Notes: generated from the letters alone by a model not told the origin. A stretch of DNA of 64,000 bases from Chondrus crispus (GCF_000350225.1 NW_005179110.1:93713-157712), one strand, 5' to 3'; counted from the first letter of the stretch, positions 1 through 10,220 are shown. Program-made: numbers and translations.

Positions 1-49
1 GGTTGAATCCACAGCACCGTACGTGTACACCAACGACGCGAATGTTTCG

Positions 50-71
50 GTACTGTACACGTGTACAGTAC
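50..71. repeat. 22-bp perfect palindrome rich in GTAC and ACGTGT
   Basis: Positions 50-60 are the exact reverse complement of 61-71, centred on an ACAC/GTGT core (contains TACACGTGTA). It lies about 260 bp upstream of the first gene. The same words (TACTGTA, GTACAG, CACGTGTA) recur in intergenic DNA at 7400-7590 and in the LTRs further on. Bases 1-330 otherwise show nothing recognisable. A regulatory role is possible but not shown. Confidence 0.7.
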
Positions 72-330
72 AGCTCTGTTCGTCTGAATAGGAAAACTCG
101 GCATGGAAATGGGTTTCCAAATTTTGCTCTTCTCCTCGACACGAGCTGGTAGGCATTCTAACTCAACTGAACTTATACCGCGAATACCACCTACTCACGT
201 TAGCGAAGTGTGTGCCCCATGAAATCTTGCGCCTACACATCCCTCACATTCGTCCCTTCTTGGTAATGTCCATGGACGCTTTGAGACGGACATCTGCGTC
301 GCAAAACAAGTTCCAATAGCTGATATCATC

Positions 331-3261
331 ATGCATGGAGGGCGTCGAAATCTCACAAGCGGTGAAGAACCCAACGCCTTTCGACTAGCACATGCGGCAC
401 CACCATTCGGTGCCCCAATTTCTTCGCTAAGCAAGGGTACTAGATATGCTTTTGGCTCTGAATATCCCGCGGCGTCCCATTCTATATTTTCACGAGTTGC
501 ACCTGACTTTCAACCCTCACAATCCCATCCCTTTGAACCAGCCTCATGGTTAATCGCCTCAGATTTGTCTTCTCCGTCCTTCAGCGCTCACGACTTCCTT
601 CAGAGTGCTCTATTTCAAAGATATGAAGCCTCTCGTCCCTCTCATCTTCCGGTCCTTGGCGATTCATTCAACGCTGATGCTGCACTTGCGGCCCTTGACA
701 CAGTCGAATCTGGACTCAGAAGACAGAGAGACGTTTCAAAGCGCGAAGAAGACCTCGCTCGCGATGAACTACGAAAGGTTTTGCATTTGTCAGCAAAAAA
801 GAAGGAACAGCTTGTTCGTGCAGCGGACACAGTGTCGGCCAACGTATCTGCACTTGGTGAGGCCGGGCGCCAGGCCGCCCTCGCACTCAACGCTGATGTT
901 AGTACTTTGCGAACTAGCGCAAGTCAACTGGCAACGCTGCAGGATACCCGCGACCTTGTCTCGTTACTGACAACAGAAAGCAGCGAATTAGATGTCGTTC
1001 GTGTAAGTCGATTGCTCTCAAAAGCTCGAAACCACTGCGAAGATGGATCTTTAGCGGCAGTACTATCTGAGGATGATTATCTCGTTGCCCGCGAAGAAAT
1101 TGAGAGATGTGAGAATGAACTAGCTTCCTCTCTAGATTCTTGGATGAGAAACTCTGTTGATGCCGGAAACAATAACATCGTCAAAGAATGTGCCATGGCT
1201 GCGGAAGAGCTCAACATATCTGCTTCATTCATAGACTCCTACATATCCTACATATTTCGCTTGGATCACACTGGTCCTGATGACAGCAATGGGGCGCTGA
1301 GAGGTATAGAACACATGAATTCACAGGATATGCTACAGAAATTCCGTATTGCAGCCTGGGAAACTGTGAATTCTGTCGGAGAGATGATACCCTCAATATC
1401 ACAATCTTTCAATAATTCATCAAAGACCATGATTTCTTTATTGCGTCTGTTGTCGGAGAGGAAAGTCATTCCGATTGCGGACCATACTATGCATTCGCTT
1501 CTTTCACAGCACGTTTCCACCACATCGTTGAACAATGACAGAGCAGATGACTTCTTATCTACAACACCAACTAGGTATGCTACGGCCCGTGATTCTGTTG
1601 AAATCTTAAGATCGCTTTCAATCACAGAGAACAGGGAAGAGAAGAGGGAGGAGGCCGATTCAGTGCTTTTGCAAAAAAGGCAAGATTTGACCGTATGTGG
1701 CGAAGTTTTTAAGTCGATGGGAAAGCTAAGGAATGACCTCCTTGTCCAATGTTCAATACCAGAATGCAATCACTCGAAGATATTCCAAGAGCAAGGCATG
1801 GACCCATTTATTTGCTTCGCAAGAAAATGGGTTCCTCAACTCTTGAGGCAAGAAAAGGCCTGGGTCGATCAGCAACTTGGTGCGGCTTTCTTCGATATCA
1901 CTCGGGTAGAAGCAAATGCTCCCAGACTAGCACCTCGGGAGAATAGTGATGCGGCAGCTTATCATCGATATCGGTCATTCTACAGTCAAATCTCGTCCAG
2001 ATATTTGCAAATGACTGGCAATGCAATTGAGAGTACACATGAATCGCTTTGCCGTATAGCAACGATTTTGAGCACGGTTCTATCCATAGAATCACTGTCT
2101 TTAAAGGACTTTGTAGCATCCTTCACAGAAGCCGAACAGTCTCCAATGCATGAGAATTCGCTTCTTGAGCACATTTCAGAGTCCGTTCTCAAAGCAGAAA
2201 GGTTTCAAGAACGGCGGGAAGTGCTTACTGAAGGGACTGCGTCGCCCAAGATAAATACGACGATGAGTTCGAAACATGCCATCGCCGAAATATCCGCTGT
2301 TCTTCGTGAAATGCTAGATGGCTTGGTGATATGCTATCTGGCGAACGCGGAGACAATCTTGCAAGCAGCCTCTCACCTGCTACCCATATCCGAGGCTGAT
2401 GCGCAGGCACATGACCTCTGGGTAAGTGGGGTTTCCCCACTCACAGCGTATATGCAAGCTGTTGAAGTTTTATTGCGATCAAACCAAGCACTGAGTGAGT
2501 TCCTTTTGACTCTTGAATTCTCCGACCATGTCTCACAATTCAGTAGCCCCTCATTGAGCCCAGAAGATGAATTAGCTATGTACATTCCTTCAAGAACAAG
2601 AGAGCGTCTACATAGAGACTTGACAACAGGTCTTTCTGATCTCGGTGCGGAAGCGCAAGTTGGAGTACGAGCTGCGGTAACATCTGTGCGCGCCCGTTTG
2701 TTTGCGATGCTATCGTCGAAAGATGCAATGCAGGCTTACGTGTCACTGAACCGCGATGACTCGGCAGTTTTCAACGAGAACCTCAAGCAAGGGCCCTCCA
2801 GCCTTGGCATGGATGTAGAACCGTCGCCAGCGTTTTTAAATGCATCAGCCTTTGTGGAGCAGCAACTACACTCAGTGCTATCAAATGTCCACAGTGCAAA
2901 TCGAGAATTTGTCATTTCAGAACTCAGCGTCATCGCAAAAGAAACCGTTCTACAACACTGGTGCTTATGCGCAGGTCCTTTGTTCCTAGCAGGTGCGTTC
3001 CAACTCATTGCTGACGGAAGGGCGATGGCTAGGGTTTTCCAAGATCATCGTCAGATCGCATCTGTCATTGACTGTTTGCCCGCTGTGGGTCAACTCTACC
3101 TGGAAAGTGCTGACGATCTGTGGACCTGTGTTGAGTCGAAGTCCCTCTCAGGGGTAGAAGCAAGAGTCCTCGTACAACTTCTCAAAAAGCGGGAAGACCA
3201 CCATGTCGACCGGGTTGTGAAAGTTTGTCAGTCTCTCGGAGCATCGCTGGATGAGCTCTAA
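331..3261 (+). CDS. SEC10: SEC10-like exocyst complex subunit (EXOC5 family)
   Basis: A 976-residue intronless frame from ATG to TAA. The N-terminal part (about residues 100-250) is a long charged helical stretch typical of exocyst subunits, followed by a segment like LQDTRDLVSLL and LLSKARNHCED, which resembles the region of Sec10 where paired helices lead into the rod domain. The rest is almost entirely helical, and the end (QLLKKREDH) resembles the Sec10 C-terminal bundle. Family members tether secretory vesicles to the plasma membrane as part of the eight-subunit exocyst. The length is somewhat above the usual 700-900 residues, mainly from a low-complexity N-terminus of about 80 residues. 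A different CATCHR-type tether is the main alternative. The assignment rests on pattern resemblance, not on a search. Confidence 0.6.
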   Translation: MHGGRRNLTSGEEPNAFRLAHAAPPFGAPISSLSKGTRYAFGSEYPAASHSIFSRVAPDFQPSQSHPFEPASWLIASDLSSPSFSAHDFLQSALFQRYEASRPSHLPVLGDSFNADAALAALDTVESGLRRQRDVSKREEDLARDELRKVLHLSAKKKEQLVRAADTVSANVSALGEAGRQAALALNADVSTLRTSASQLATLQDTRDLVSLLTTESSELDVVRVSRLLSKARNHCEDGSLAAVLSEDDYLVAREEIERCENELASSLDSWMRNSVDAGNNNIVKECAMAAEELNISASFIDSYISYIFRLDHTGPDDSNGALRGIEHMNSQDMLQKFRIAAWETVNSVGEMIPSISQSFNNSSKTMISLLRLLSERKVIPIADHTMHSLLSQHVSTTSLNNDRADDFLSTTPTRYATARDSVEILRSLSITENREEKREEADSVLLQKRQDLTVCGEVFKSMGKLRNDLLVQCSIPECNHSKIFQEQGMDPFICFARKWVPQLLRQEKAWVDQQLGAAFFDITRVEANAPRLAPRENSDAAAYHRYRSFYSQISSRYLQMTGNAIESTHESLCRIATILSTVLSIESLSLKDFVASFTEAEQSPMHENSLLEHISESVLKAERFQERREVLTEGTASPKINTTMSSKHAIAEISAVLREMLDGLVICYLANAETILQAASHLLPISEADAQAHDLWVSGVSPLTAYMQAVEVLLRSNQALSEFLLTLEFSDHVSQFSSPSLSPEDELAMYIPSRTRERLHRDLTTGLSDLGAEAQVGVRAAVTSVRARLFAMLSSKDAMQAYVSLNRDDSAVFNENLKQGPSSLGMDVEPSPAFLNASAFVEQQLHSVLSNVHSANREFVISELSVIAKETVLQHWCLCAGPLFLAGAFQLIADGRAMARVFQDHRQIASVIDCLPAVGQLYLESADDLWTCVESKSLSGVEARVLVQLLKKREDHHVDRVVKVCQSLGASLDEL

Positions 3262-3788
3262 GGAGACACTTCCACAGTCTTTGAAATTTAACTCTATATG
3301 ATGCATCGAACGAACCACTCCTGTGTCTGCGCTGTGAATAACACAATAGAGCATATGTAGCGGGAACGCGAAGTATCCTTTTTGGTCTTGTTCCGAAACT
3401 GTTGCAATTTGTGACATTTTAAGGAGTAAGGTCTAGCTTTGATGCATAGCACATCTCAAACTAAACTAGCGGAACAGGCCAACTGTTTATATATTTCATC
3501 ATCTGAGTGTGTGTACCGTAGGAGGCTGTGTTGAGTCAACCGCTTCAGGTCGTTTTTAAAGGGCCTGAGTGACCCATTTATGCACGCTCACAATGGGCCA
3601 CCTCGATATGTGTAACGTTCGAAGAGAGACCTAGCTACTCCATTTGTGGTACGGGTATGTTTGGACAGTAGCCAGTTCGTCTATTTGACATTGGGGGCAA
3701 TGCCAACAGTGTTGGTACGGCATCCGTGACCCTCATCTCCTTTCTGCTGTAGCAAACTGAGGCATACGCCTGCCAGCGAGAGCTTCGA
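3262..3788. other. Intergenic spacer, nothing recognised
   Basis: A 527-bp spacer between two genes in the same orientation. I see no open frame with protein-like composition, no repeat shared with other parts of the window and no RNA gene. It presumably holds the 3' end of the SEC10-like transcript and the promoter of the lipase gene. Confidence 0.5.
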
Positions 3789-6317
3789 ATGGCAGGCCGT
3801 AATACAGCACCCAATTTTCTGCTTGAAAGCCCTTTCAACTTGGCCGGATATTCAGATGATGCAGTTGAGAACGAAACCCCAAACTACGATGGCTTAGAAA
3901 TGACTGTTAAGTCAGTCAGATTCACGGTTCCAGAACAACTCTCCGCACAGAAGCCCATGAACAAAAAAATGAGCGAAGATGACTTTTCCGTCGTTCCTTG
4001 TGAATATAGAGAAGACGGGAAAGTGGAATCTTTTGGTTCCACGAACAGCGGTGCCGTTTCAATTGACGTGAGTCCAAAATGCTTCACAAAGTTGGAAATC
4101 ATTTCCGCAAAAGAGATCGCAAAACTGTTGAGATGGTTTCACGGAGCCATCTTTTTCGGTATCGCTTTCTCAATTCTTTTTGTTATTCTCGCGAACACGG
4201 TTTACTTGGAAAAGGATGTAGTGGGCAACAGCACAGCTAGATACTACAAGCTTTCATCTCAATGGGAAATAACTCTCTCTGTGACAAGCATATTGTGTTT
4301 TGTATATGCAGTTTGTCTCGCAACTCTCTACACGTCTAGGATGGTGCGCTTCAAGCGCCAAGACAGAACACATGAACAAGTATGGGTAATACTACTAACA
4401 ATAGCGGCAGCCATGTATCTTAATCCACATGAAAACATTGTACGGATAATGAACGAAGCAGGGTACAGTCTTGACACTGCGCAGTGGTACAAACCGATCT
4501 CGCGTATGTATGATTCTATCAGAGATACATCGTTTACTGCAAGTACCTTGTTCTATGTCTGGGCGACAGTACATTCATATCGCATTACCAGTGGTAAACT
4601 GGGCTTTTGGTTTTATCTGCCGAAGGTCACGTTTGTCGTCTTCTATGTGTTGATCAAACAGCTTGCGTTTTGGAGATTCAACATTTACATGTCGGAGATG
4701 CCTATCGCCAGTGGAGTCGCAATGCTCTATCTATACGGGACACTGAAGTTATGGCCACTGTCAGGTGTCCTTTGTGTCATAGCAGTGACCTTGTTTGAAC
4801 TCGCACTGGGGGCTTGGATCGTGCACCAAATCAATATCACCCGCAGCTTCCTAAAAGGCATAGACTACATGAAATATCGCACGAAACAAATTGGGCTACG
4901 CTTTTTCTTATACCACAACCTCACATTCTACATCGTTTTTTGGTCCTGTTACCTTATTCTTTTGCTTGGACTCCCCCCGGGAGCTCAGCTTGTTGCAATG
5001 CAATTCTTCAAGGTGTCTTACGTGGAAGTCCAATATGTGCAATTTGGATTAGCAATTCTGTACCTTTCTTACGTTACGGTTGAAGCATACGTGAATCTTC
5101 CCGCGGATGCCATTGGTCTCCGTGGTTGGTTGCAACCCCAGTCCCCAAAGCTTGATGGACTTCTAGAACCGATTTCGTACAGAAAAAGAGAAATTAGAGC
5201 TCAAGAGTTGCAGACTAATTGTTTCGTCATGGAAACTCATGTTATAATGTTTAACTTCGCCTGGCTTGTGTACTACCATAACACACCGAAAATGTCAAAG
5301 TTGAAAAGCAGCGGGGGATTCAATTTGGCATATGTAGTCTCTGAACAAGTTTCAAGCCCAGAAACAGACACGCATGCACTACTGATTGACAGAGAAGATC
5401 GTATTGTAGTATCCTTCAGAGGGACAAACAGCTGGAGGAATTTACAAACTGATTTGAAGGCATTTCATGTGAAGATGAATAGAGTTCTCCCAACTGCGTC
5501 AGATGGGGCGTTTAATTCCAATGAAATGTCTTTCGGAAGCGTATCGCACGCTCTTTTAGAGAGTCGAGATGGCAATGACGCCAAATTGCATCGTGGATTC
5601 GCTGATGCGTACAGGAGCGTCGCGGAAAGAGTCATGACAGGGATTCGAGAGATGCTCAGTGATCACCAGCGTCCTGTTTTTATCACTGGTCACAGCCTTG
5701 GTGGGGCTTTGGCAGTGATCTGTGCTTTCGATTGTGTGCTGACATTGGGCCTGTCTGCTAAAGATCTGTACGTAGCAACGTATGGCTCACCACGAGTCGG
5801 AAACGCGGCCTTTCGTCGACTCTACGACGAAAGCATTCCAGCCTCCTGGCGAGTGTCTGTCGCACCAGATATCGTCGCGAAATTGCCAAAGGTGGGGTAT
5901 CAGCATGTAGGGAAAAAAGTCATGTTGACAACTGCAGGAGATCTTTTTATAAGCCCAAATTCTCTAGAGCTGTCATTAGGGGATGGAGACGCTACCTCCC
6001 TTATCTACCATAGAAAGGCGTCATATCTGCTGGCCATGCGCTCCTGGTGCAACCGGCACGACAATGGGTCTTACAAACCCAACTTCTGGGACTGGCCTTT
6101 TTCTGCGGATGACAGGCGACGATGGCCTGATGCTGTTTCAAAGAAGGCTAGAACAAATGATAGGGATCGACATCGTCGCAACTTGCTTCATCAAGATGCA
6201 ATGATTGATGCAATGAATGTGTCTAGGACGGTTAATTCAAAAGACCGCGCTATCGGAAACTGGTCAAGGTTGTGTCGTCGCCTCCTCTTGAACGAATCTG
6301 TACATAGAATAAGATAG
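3789..6317 (+). CDS. Class 3 lipase with N-terminal multi-pass membrane domain
   Basis: An 842-residue intronless protein, ATG to TAG. The C-terminal third is an alpha/beta-hydrolase of the lipase class 3 family: SFRGTNSW near residue 541 (oxyanion region), GHSLGGAL near 635 with the nucleophile serine in GxSxG, TYGSPRVGN just after, an aspartate in PDIVAKLP near 693 and a histidine in IYHRKASY near 740, giving a full Ser-Asp-His triad. The first 480 residues hold an acidic cytosolic-type leader and about 8-9 hydrophobic segments (first near 113-140). The enzyme should therefore be an integral membrane lipase acting on acyl glycerolipids at the membrane; the substrate is not deducible. It runs convergently with the next gene, 191 bp away. 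Confidence 0.85.
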   Translation: MAGRNTAPNFLLESPFNLAGYSDDAVENETPNYDGLEMTVKSVRFTVPEQLSAQKPMNKKMSEDDFSVVPCEYREDGKVESFGSTNSGAVSIDVSPKCFTKLEIISAKEIAKLLRWFHGAIFFGIAFSILFVILANTVYLEKDVVGNSTARYYKLSSQWEITLSVTSILCFVYAVCLATLYTSRMVRFKRQDRTHEQVWVILLTIAAAMYLNPHENIVRIMNEAGYSLDTAQWYKPISRMYDSIRDTSFTASTLFYVWATVHSYRITSGKLGFWFYLPKVTFVVFYVLIKQLAFWRFNIYMSEMPIASGVAMLYLYGTLKLWPLSGVLCVIAVTLFELALGAWIVHQINITRSFLKGIDYMKYRTKQIGLRFFLYHNLTFYIVFWSCYLILLLGLPPGAQLVAMQFFKVSYVEVQYVQFGLAILYLSYVTVEAYVNLPADAIGLRGWLQPQSPKLDGLLEPISYRKREIRAQELQTNCFVMETHVIMFNFAWLVYYHNTPKMSKLKSSGGFNLAYVVSEQVSSPETDTHALLIDREDRIVVSFRGTNSWRNLQTDLKAFHVKMNRVLPTASDGAFNSNEMSFGSVSHALLESRDGNDAKLHRGFADAYRSVAERVMTGIREMLSDHQRPVFITGHSLGGALAVICAFDCVLTLGLSAKDLYVATYGSPRVGNAAFRRLYDESIPASWRVSVAPDIVAKLPKVGYQHVGKKVMLTTAGDLFISPNSLELSLGDGDATSLIYHRKASYLLAMRSWCNRHDNGSYKPNFWDWPFSADDRRRWPDAVSKKARTNDRDRHRRNLLHQDAMIDAMNVSRTVNSKDRAIGNWSRLCRRLLLNESVHRIR

Positions 6318-6508
6318 GGTGGTCACCGCAAATCGCTGTGGAAGCTCGTGTGATTGTATTTCCAGTCTTAATGCGGACAATTGCAGCCTTGCCATGAATG
6401 TTATCCCCGGCAACAAGAAACAGAATCAGATGAGTCCCTTTCTACAGGCAGTGCAATAACAGAGCGCCGGTCGTCTCTCCCAGTTATATGATCAACTTTC
6501 CATGTACA

Positions 6509-7096
6509 TTAGACGAGGCCTTTGACAGCCAGCGCATTGTACAATGTGCCGTTCTTCTCTTTCAAGTATGCTATCAACTTTCCATCTGAATGAGACTGAG
6601 CCTTCAGCTTCAAAGACTGAGCAAAGCGATCTAAAGCGGCGGCGGCATCTTCCACTTGAGACTCTTGTTCAACAAGAATCTCTAGCTCGCCAATGCTATA
6701 CTGAAATCCGTCGTCAGCAGTGCAAGAATCGAGAACGACTTCGATTTGGCGGGAATCCCAGACGCAGTGCAGCTTTGTTCGCTCTGTGTGAATTGTGGCA
6801 TACGGAGGGAGGTTCTCAATATCTGTTTTGAATTGCGACAATTCTTTCCATAGAGTGGGCTCGACCAATTCGCGATATACGGTTGTGCCTGGCGTTCTGA
6901 TGCGCCTTTGCACTATTGGTATTTTCAATTCCCAGGTTCCATTGCGTTGTCTCAGCCACTTGTCCTCAAGAGCCAGATCCTCGCACCAATAGCAGTCTTT
7001 AAGCTTGACCAGACATCTAGAGGAACATCTCTGTTCGAGCTCGGACCTAACCTCGGGGGAGACTCGGAATTTGCGCTCGACCTCGATCATTTTCAT
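6509..7096 (-). CDS. CYTH-domain phosphohydrolase, thiamine-triphosphatase-like
   Basis: I start this at the ATG at 7096 (195 residues); the open frame continues upstream to 7225 but that extension lacks family features. The protein opens with the CYTH signature ExExK (IEVERKF), then DKWLRQRNGTWELKIP, a mid-protein VYRELVEP, and IEVVLDSC followed by YSIGELEIL. These are the alternating charged strands of the triphosphate tunnel. This order and the length (about 200-230 residues) match thiamine triphosphatase, which hydrolyses ThTP to ThDP in the cytosol using a divalent metal. An inorganic triphosphatase with the same fold cannot be excluded. The stop is TAA and the 3' end faces the lipase gene. 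Confidence 0.75.
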   Translation of the reverse strand: MKMIEVERKFRVSPEVRSELEQRCSSRCLVKLKDCYWCEDLALEDKWLRQRNGTWELKIPIVQRRIRTPGTTVYRELVEPTLWKELSQFKTDIENLPPYATIHTERTKLHCVWDSRQIEVVLDSCTADDGFQYSIGELEILVEQESQVEDAAAALDRFAQSLKLKAQSHSDGKLIAYLKEKNGTLYNALAVKGLV

Positions 7097-7706
7097 GCAC
7101 AGATAACGGGTACGTAAGCGGCTCAACCGAACGTTTGGGAGTTTGGTCGACGTTAACTGAAAGAAAGGGCCCCTCGCGAAATCATACACGTAGCTTGGCG
7201 GCAATTGAATGAGGAATGCGATCATTTGCCTTTAGAAGCGGTGTTGGTTGAAAACATAATTAGGGACGAGGCGTCGAGAGTAGTTTCATGCGTAACCCCC
7301 AGCAGTCGCAAGGTCCTGTTTGACACCTCCAAGCCCGACAAGGCACAGCCGATGGATGCGATGCGATGCAGTCACTGAGCAGAGATATCGCAGGGCGAAT
7401 ATCGGATTACTGTACGGTGCACGTTGTACAACTGCGACCAAGACGTTTTTATCCTTTTCTGCACTCCAGCAGGCCCCTCGATGAACAACTGTACGTCGTA
7501 CTGTACAGCTGTACGTTGTTTTTAAAGAAGCATACAGTTGTACAATATATACATGTACAGATAGTAGAGTGCCATGACAAGTACAGTACAGTGGACACTA
7601 CGCATTAGTGCCGCCCTGTGCGAATACTTGAAAAACGGCACTACTCTGGGGCGGCAGTGATCAGTTGGGTGAACTATTGCCCGTCCAAAACTCCGTTATT
7701 ATTAAA
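7097..7706. other. Intergenic spacer with dense GTAC/CTGTAC words
   Basis: No gene seen. Between about 7408 and 7595 there are many copies of CTGTAC, GTACAG, TGTAC and GTACGT, several arranged as short inverted repeats. The spacer ends at the left inverted repeat of the Harbinger element. Confidence 0.55.
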
Positions 7707-7732
7707 GGCTTTACGCACCAAGATTTCTGGAA
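7707..7732 (+). repeat. Left terminal inverted repeat of the Harbinger element
   Basis: Starts GGCTTTACGCACCA and continues AGATTTCTGG. The reverse complement of 10440-10466 starts GACTTTACGCACCA and continues CGGTTTTCTG, about 80% identical over 26 bases with one gap. Confidence 0.6.
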
Positions 7733-7902
7733 TGTATGTGACAAATACTCTGTAAAGAAAATTTGCAGTAAGGTCAATTTGCCACACGTTCCATTTTAGT
7801 TTACGCATGGACTGCGCGGATCGTCATATGAGTATTACGAAGGAGTATTACGACGACAGCCTACAGTAGGACGCTAGTCCCATTTTCCACTGTTGAGGCA
7901 AC

Positions 7903-9114
7903 ATGCTACACCGCGGAAGACAACGCGACCACTCTGTGTCCATCGCAGCCGTGCGATTCCGCAAATGGCGTGTTGCCCTTCGCACAATCGCACATCGCCG
8001 CCTCTCCGCTCCGGGATCTACTATAGGGAGCACAAGCGCTCTCTCTGTTTGTGTCAAGGGCTACACAGCGCAGCGGCAAGAATACACACGATACATTAGA
8101 CGATCTAACCGTATATCTCTCTCCGAGTTCTCCTTTAACTTTAATGCATTGACTAACGCTTGTTGTTTATCGTTCTTTCGGTTTACGAAGAGCGATCTTG
8201 CTAGGATGGTCACAGCGGTGGGTTGGGTTGGGTATGTTACAAATCGGAACAGGTATAGGTGCAGTCCGTTGTTAGTCGCATGCGTCATACTGAGGCGCTT
8301 AAGCACGCCCAGCAGGTGGCGGGATATGGAGTTTCTGTTTGGACGGCATGGGGCGCAGCTCTCTGAAATTTTCTGGGAGGGTATAGAGCAGATGCTCCAG
8401 GATCGCGTCGAATTGATAACAGGACCCATGCATGCCTCTTTCATTTGCGAACGGGCATCAGGTTACGCCCATGCTGTAAAGGAAAAGTGTGACGCGCTTT
8501 CTAACTGCGTTGGTTTTATTGACGGCACTGTAATCGCAATTGCTCGGCCATGCGGTAGCGCCGTTCAAAATGTTGCCTACAATGGACACAAGCGCAAGCA
8601 CGCTCTCAAGTATCAAGCCGTTATCGCGCCTGATGGATTATTGCTTCACGCGGCGGGTCCCATGGAGGGACGGCGCCATGATTGGACACTTTACTGTAGA
8701 AGTGGTCTCGATGAGGAGCTGGAGGAGGTCATGGTGGTGGATGGTTTGCAGTATTGTCTGTACGGGGACTCAGGATATAACGAACGCAACTTCTTGGAGG
8801 TCCCCTTCCAGGGGTCACAATTGACTGGATACCAGAATGCTTTCAACAAGGCTATGTCGAAGGGAAGGGTTACTGTGGAATGGTTTTTCAAGGAAGTCAA
8901 GCTTTACTGGTCGACGGTAGACTATCGTCGAAAGATGCGAACGGGGGAATCTCCGGTCGGGGCACTTTACCTCGCTGCGATGCTGCTTACAAACTTTCGC
9001 AATTGCGTATATCCCAACACCATCTCGCAGTACTTCCTCTGCAAGCTTCCAACTCTCGAGGACTACCTAGCTCACAAAAACAACTCAATGCTCGCGCAGG
9101 AGAGCGAGGAGTGA
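7903..9114 (+). CDS. Harbinger transposase (DDE_Tnp_4, HARBI1-like)
   Basis: A 403-residue frame, ATG to TGA. The catalytic core is clear: NCVGFIDGTVIAI (first D), then YNGHKRKHALKYQAVI, a second D in YGDSGYNERNFLEV, and an E in GRVTVEWFFKEVK. This spacing is that of the DDE_Tnp_4 domain of PIF/Harbinger transposases, which cut and paste the element. The first 60 residues are basic and may not all be translated; a later methionine is possible. The convergent neighbour is the expected Myb-like partner, which in this superfamily helps nuclear import and DNA binding. Confidence 0.9.
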   Translation: MLHRGRQRDHSVSIAAVRFRKWRVALRTIAHRRLSAPGSTIGSTSALSVCVKGYTAQRQEYTRYIRRSNRISLSEFSFNFNALTNACCLSFFRFTKSDLARMVTAVGWVGYVTNRNRYRCSPLLVACVILRRLSTPSRWRDMEFLFGRHGAQLSEIFWEGIEQMLQDRVELITGPMHASFICERASGYAHAVKEKCDALSNCVGFIDGTVIAIARPCGSAVQNVAYNGHKRKHALKYQAVIAPDGLLLHAAGPMEGRRHDWTLYCRSGLDEELEEVMVVDGLQYCLYGDSGYNERNFLEVPFQGSQLTGYQNAFNKAMSKGRVTVEWFFKEVKLYWSTVDYRRKMRTGESPVGALYLAAMLLTNFRNCVYPNTISQYFLCKLPTLEDYLAHKNNSMLAQESEE

Positions 9115-9119
9115 GGACA

Positions 9120-9198
9120 AAGTCCGCGTGCCGAGAGGAGCGAGTTGCCGAGCGTAGCGAGAGCGGACTTCGTCCGTAGCCCCGCAGGGAGCCCTGCG
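9120..9198. terminator. Two stem-loops between the convergent Harbinger genes
   Basis: An 8-bp perfect stem AAGTCCGC (9120-9127) pairs with GCGGACTT (9163-9170), and a second stem CGCAGGG (9183-9189) pairs with CCCTGCG (9192-9198) across a 2-base loop. They lie in the 176-bp gap between the two convergent stop codons. A role in 3'-end formation or in preventing read-through is inference. Confidence 0.4.
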
Positions 9199-9290
9199 CG
9201 AGCAGACGCTAGGCCGGTTTCGTTGTATCTTCTCTAATCGGAACGCTCCGTCGAGCCGTAAAATGACTGTTCAGACCCGTTGGTTGATGC

Positions 9291-10220
9291 CTAGCTACTT
9301 CCCTGCGCATCCATTATAGAATCCATCATGATCTTCATTTTGTTCAGATCAAGCTCGTTTTGCGCTTGGCGCTCCATACGTCTCTCCTCACGATCCTTCT
9401 GCCGTTCCTCTGTCTCTCGATCCAGGCGATGGCGTTCGAACTGAAGGCGCTCGCGTTCAAGCTCAATACGCGCCATTTCGGCATCGCGCAGCGCGTTTCC
9501 GAAACCCTCAAGCTCCCCTTCTATCTCGTCGTAAGCACGTGCTTGGCGACGCGGTTTCTTGCGGGCACTTCCATTGCAATCGACCTCCACGATGTCATCC
9601 GTTTCATCTCCTTCCAGGCTGCTTACTCCACCACTGCCCTTGCGGGTCAGAGCCCGCGCGACGAGTTCCTTCCCAATACGCTCTTTGCGAGCTTCTTTCG
9701 CCTCGGCGGCAACGACTTCTGCTGTCTTAGCCTTCTCGACGTCATTCCTTGCTTCTGCCATCATAGAGAGCAGCTCGCCCAGCTCACCTATCTCTCCACC
9801 CACACCCGAAAGCCGGCTATCCTTTGCATCACGACGGCAGAAGGCATCCTGGATCTTTTTGTAGCGATCCTGGATGCTCTTCGCCGTCACTTTGACCGAT
9901 AGATCCTTGTTCGAGTTTGCCTTAGTCGCGGCGGTGGCGAACATCTTCTGAATTTCGCCATAGGCAGCGACGTGGGCCTTCGATGCGGCAACCTCCCGCG
10001 CGATGATCAGGTCATCGCCAGCCGTAAACTTAGGGCGGCGACCGGTCTTACGCGCGGAAGACGGTCGGCGGATAGGGGGAGCGGGCGCGGCAAGCGCCTC
10101 CGTCGGTGGTGATTCCGGAACGAACGCCGGGCCTTTGATGAGAGCTTCGGCGTCGGGGGTTAAAGGGGGACTAGCATCGGGGGAAGGGTGGGGAGAACTA
10201 GGGGTGGACACCTCTGCCAT
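9291..10220 (-). CDS. Myb/SANT-like partner protein of the Harbinger element
   Basis: 309 residues from the ATG at 10220 (the frame is open for 20 more codons upstream without an ATG). A proline/serine-rich N-terminus precedes a basic linker (SARKTGRRPKFTAGDD) and a helical segment with the layout of a trihelix/SANT-like DNA-binding domain, including SIQDRYKKIQDAF. The C-terminal part is a highly charged coiled coil (EMARIELERERLQFERHR and following). Harbinger elements encode such a second protein, which binds the transposase and the element ends. It is convergent with the transposase and within the same inverted repeats. Confidence 0.75.
   Translation of the reverse strand: MAEVSTPSSPHPSPDASPPLTPDAEALIKGPAFVPESPPTEALAAPAPPIRRPSSARKTGRRPKFTAGDDLIIAREVAASKAHVAAYGEIQKMFATAATKANSNKDLSVKVTAKSIQDRYKKIQDAFCRRDAKDSRLSGVGGEIGELGELLSMMAEARNDVEKAKTAEVVAAEAKEARKERIGKELVARALTRKGSGGVSSLEGDETDDIVEVDCNGSARKKPRRQARAYDEIEGELEGFGNALRDAEMARIELERERLQFERHRLDRETEERQKDREERRMERQAQNELDLNKMKIMMDSIMDAQGSS

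Noticed and set aside
331-3261. Small frames on both strands inside the long host and element genes
   Set aside because: They lie wholly within long frames with clear protein features and have no motif of their own. The two antisense genes of elements D and C are exceptions because they do not overlap another gene.
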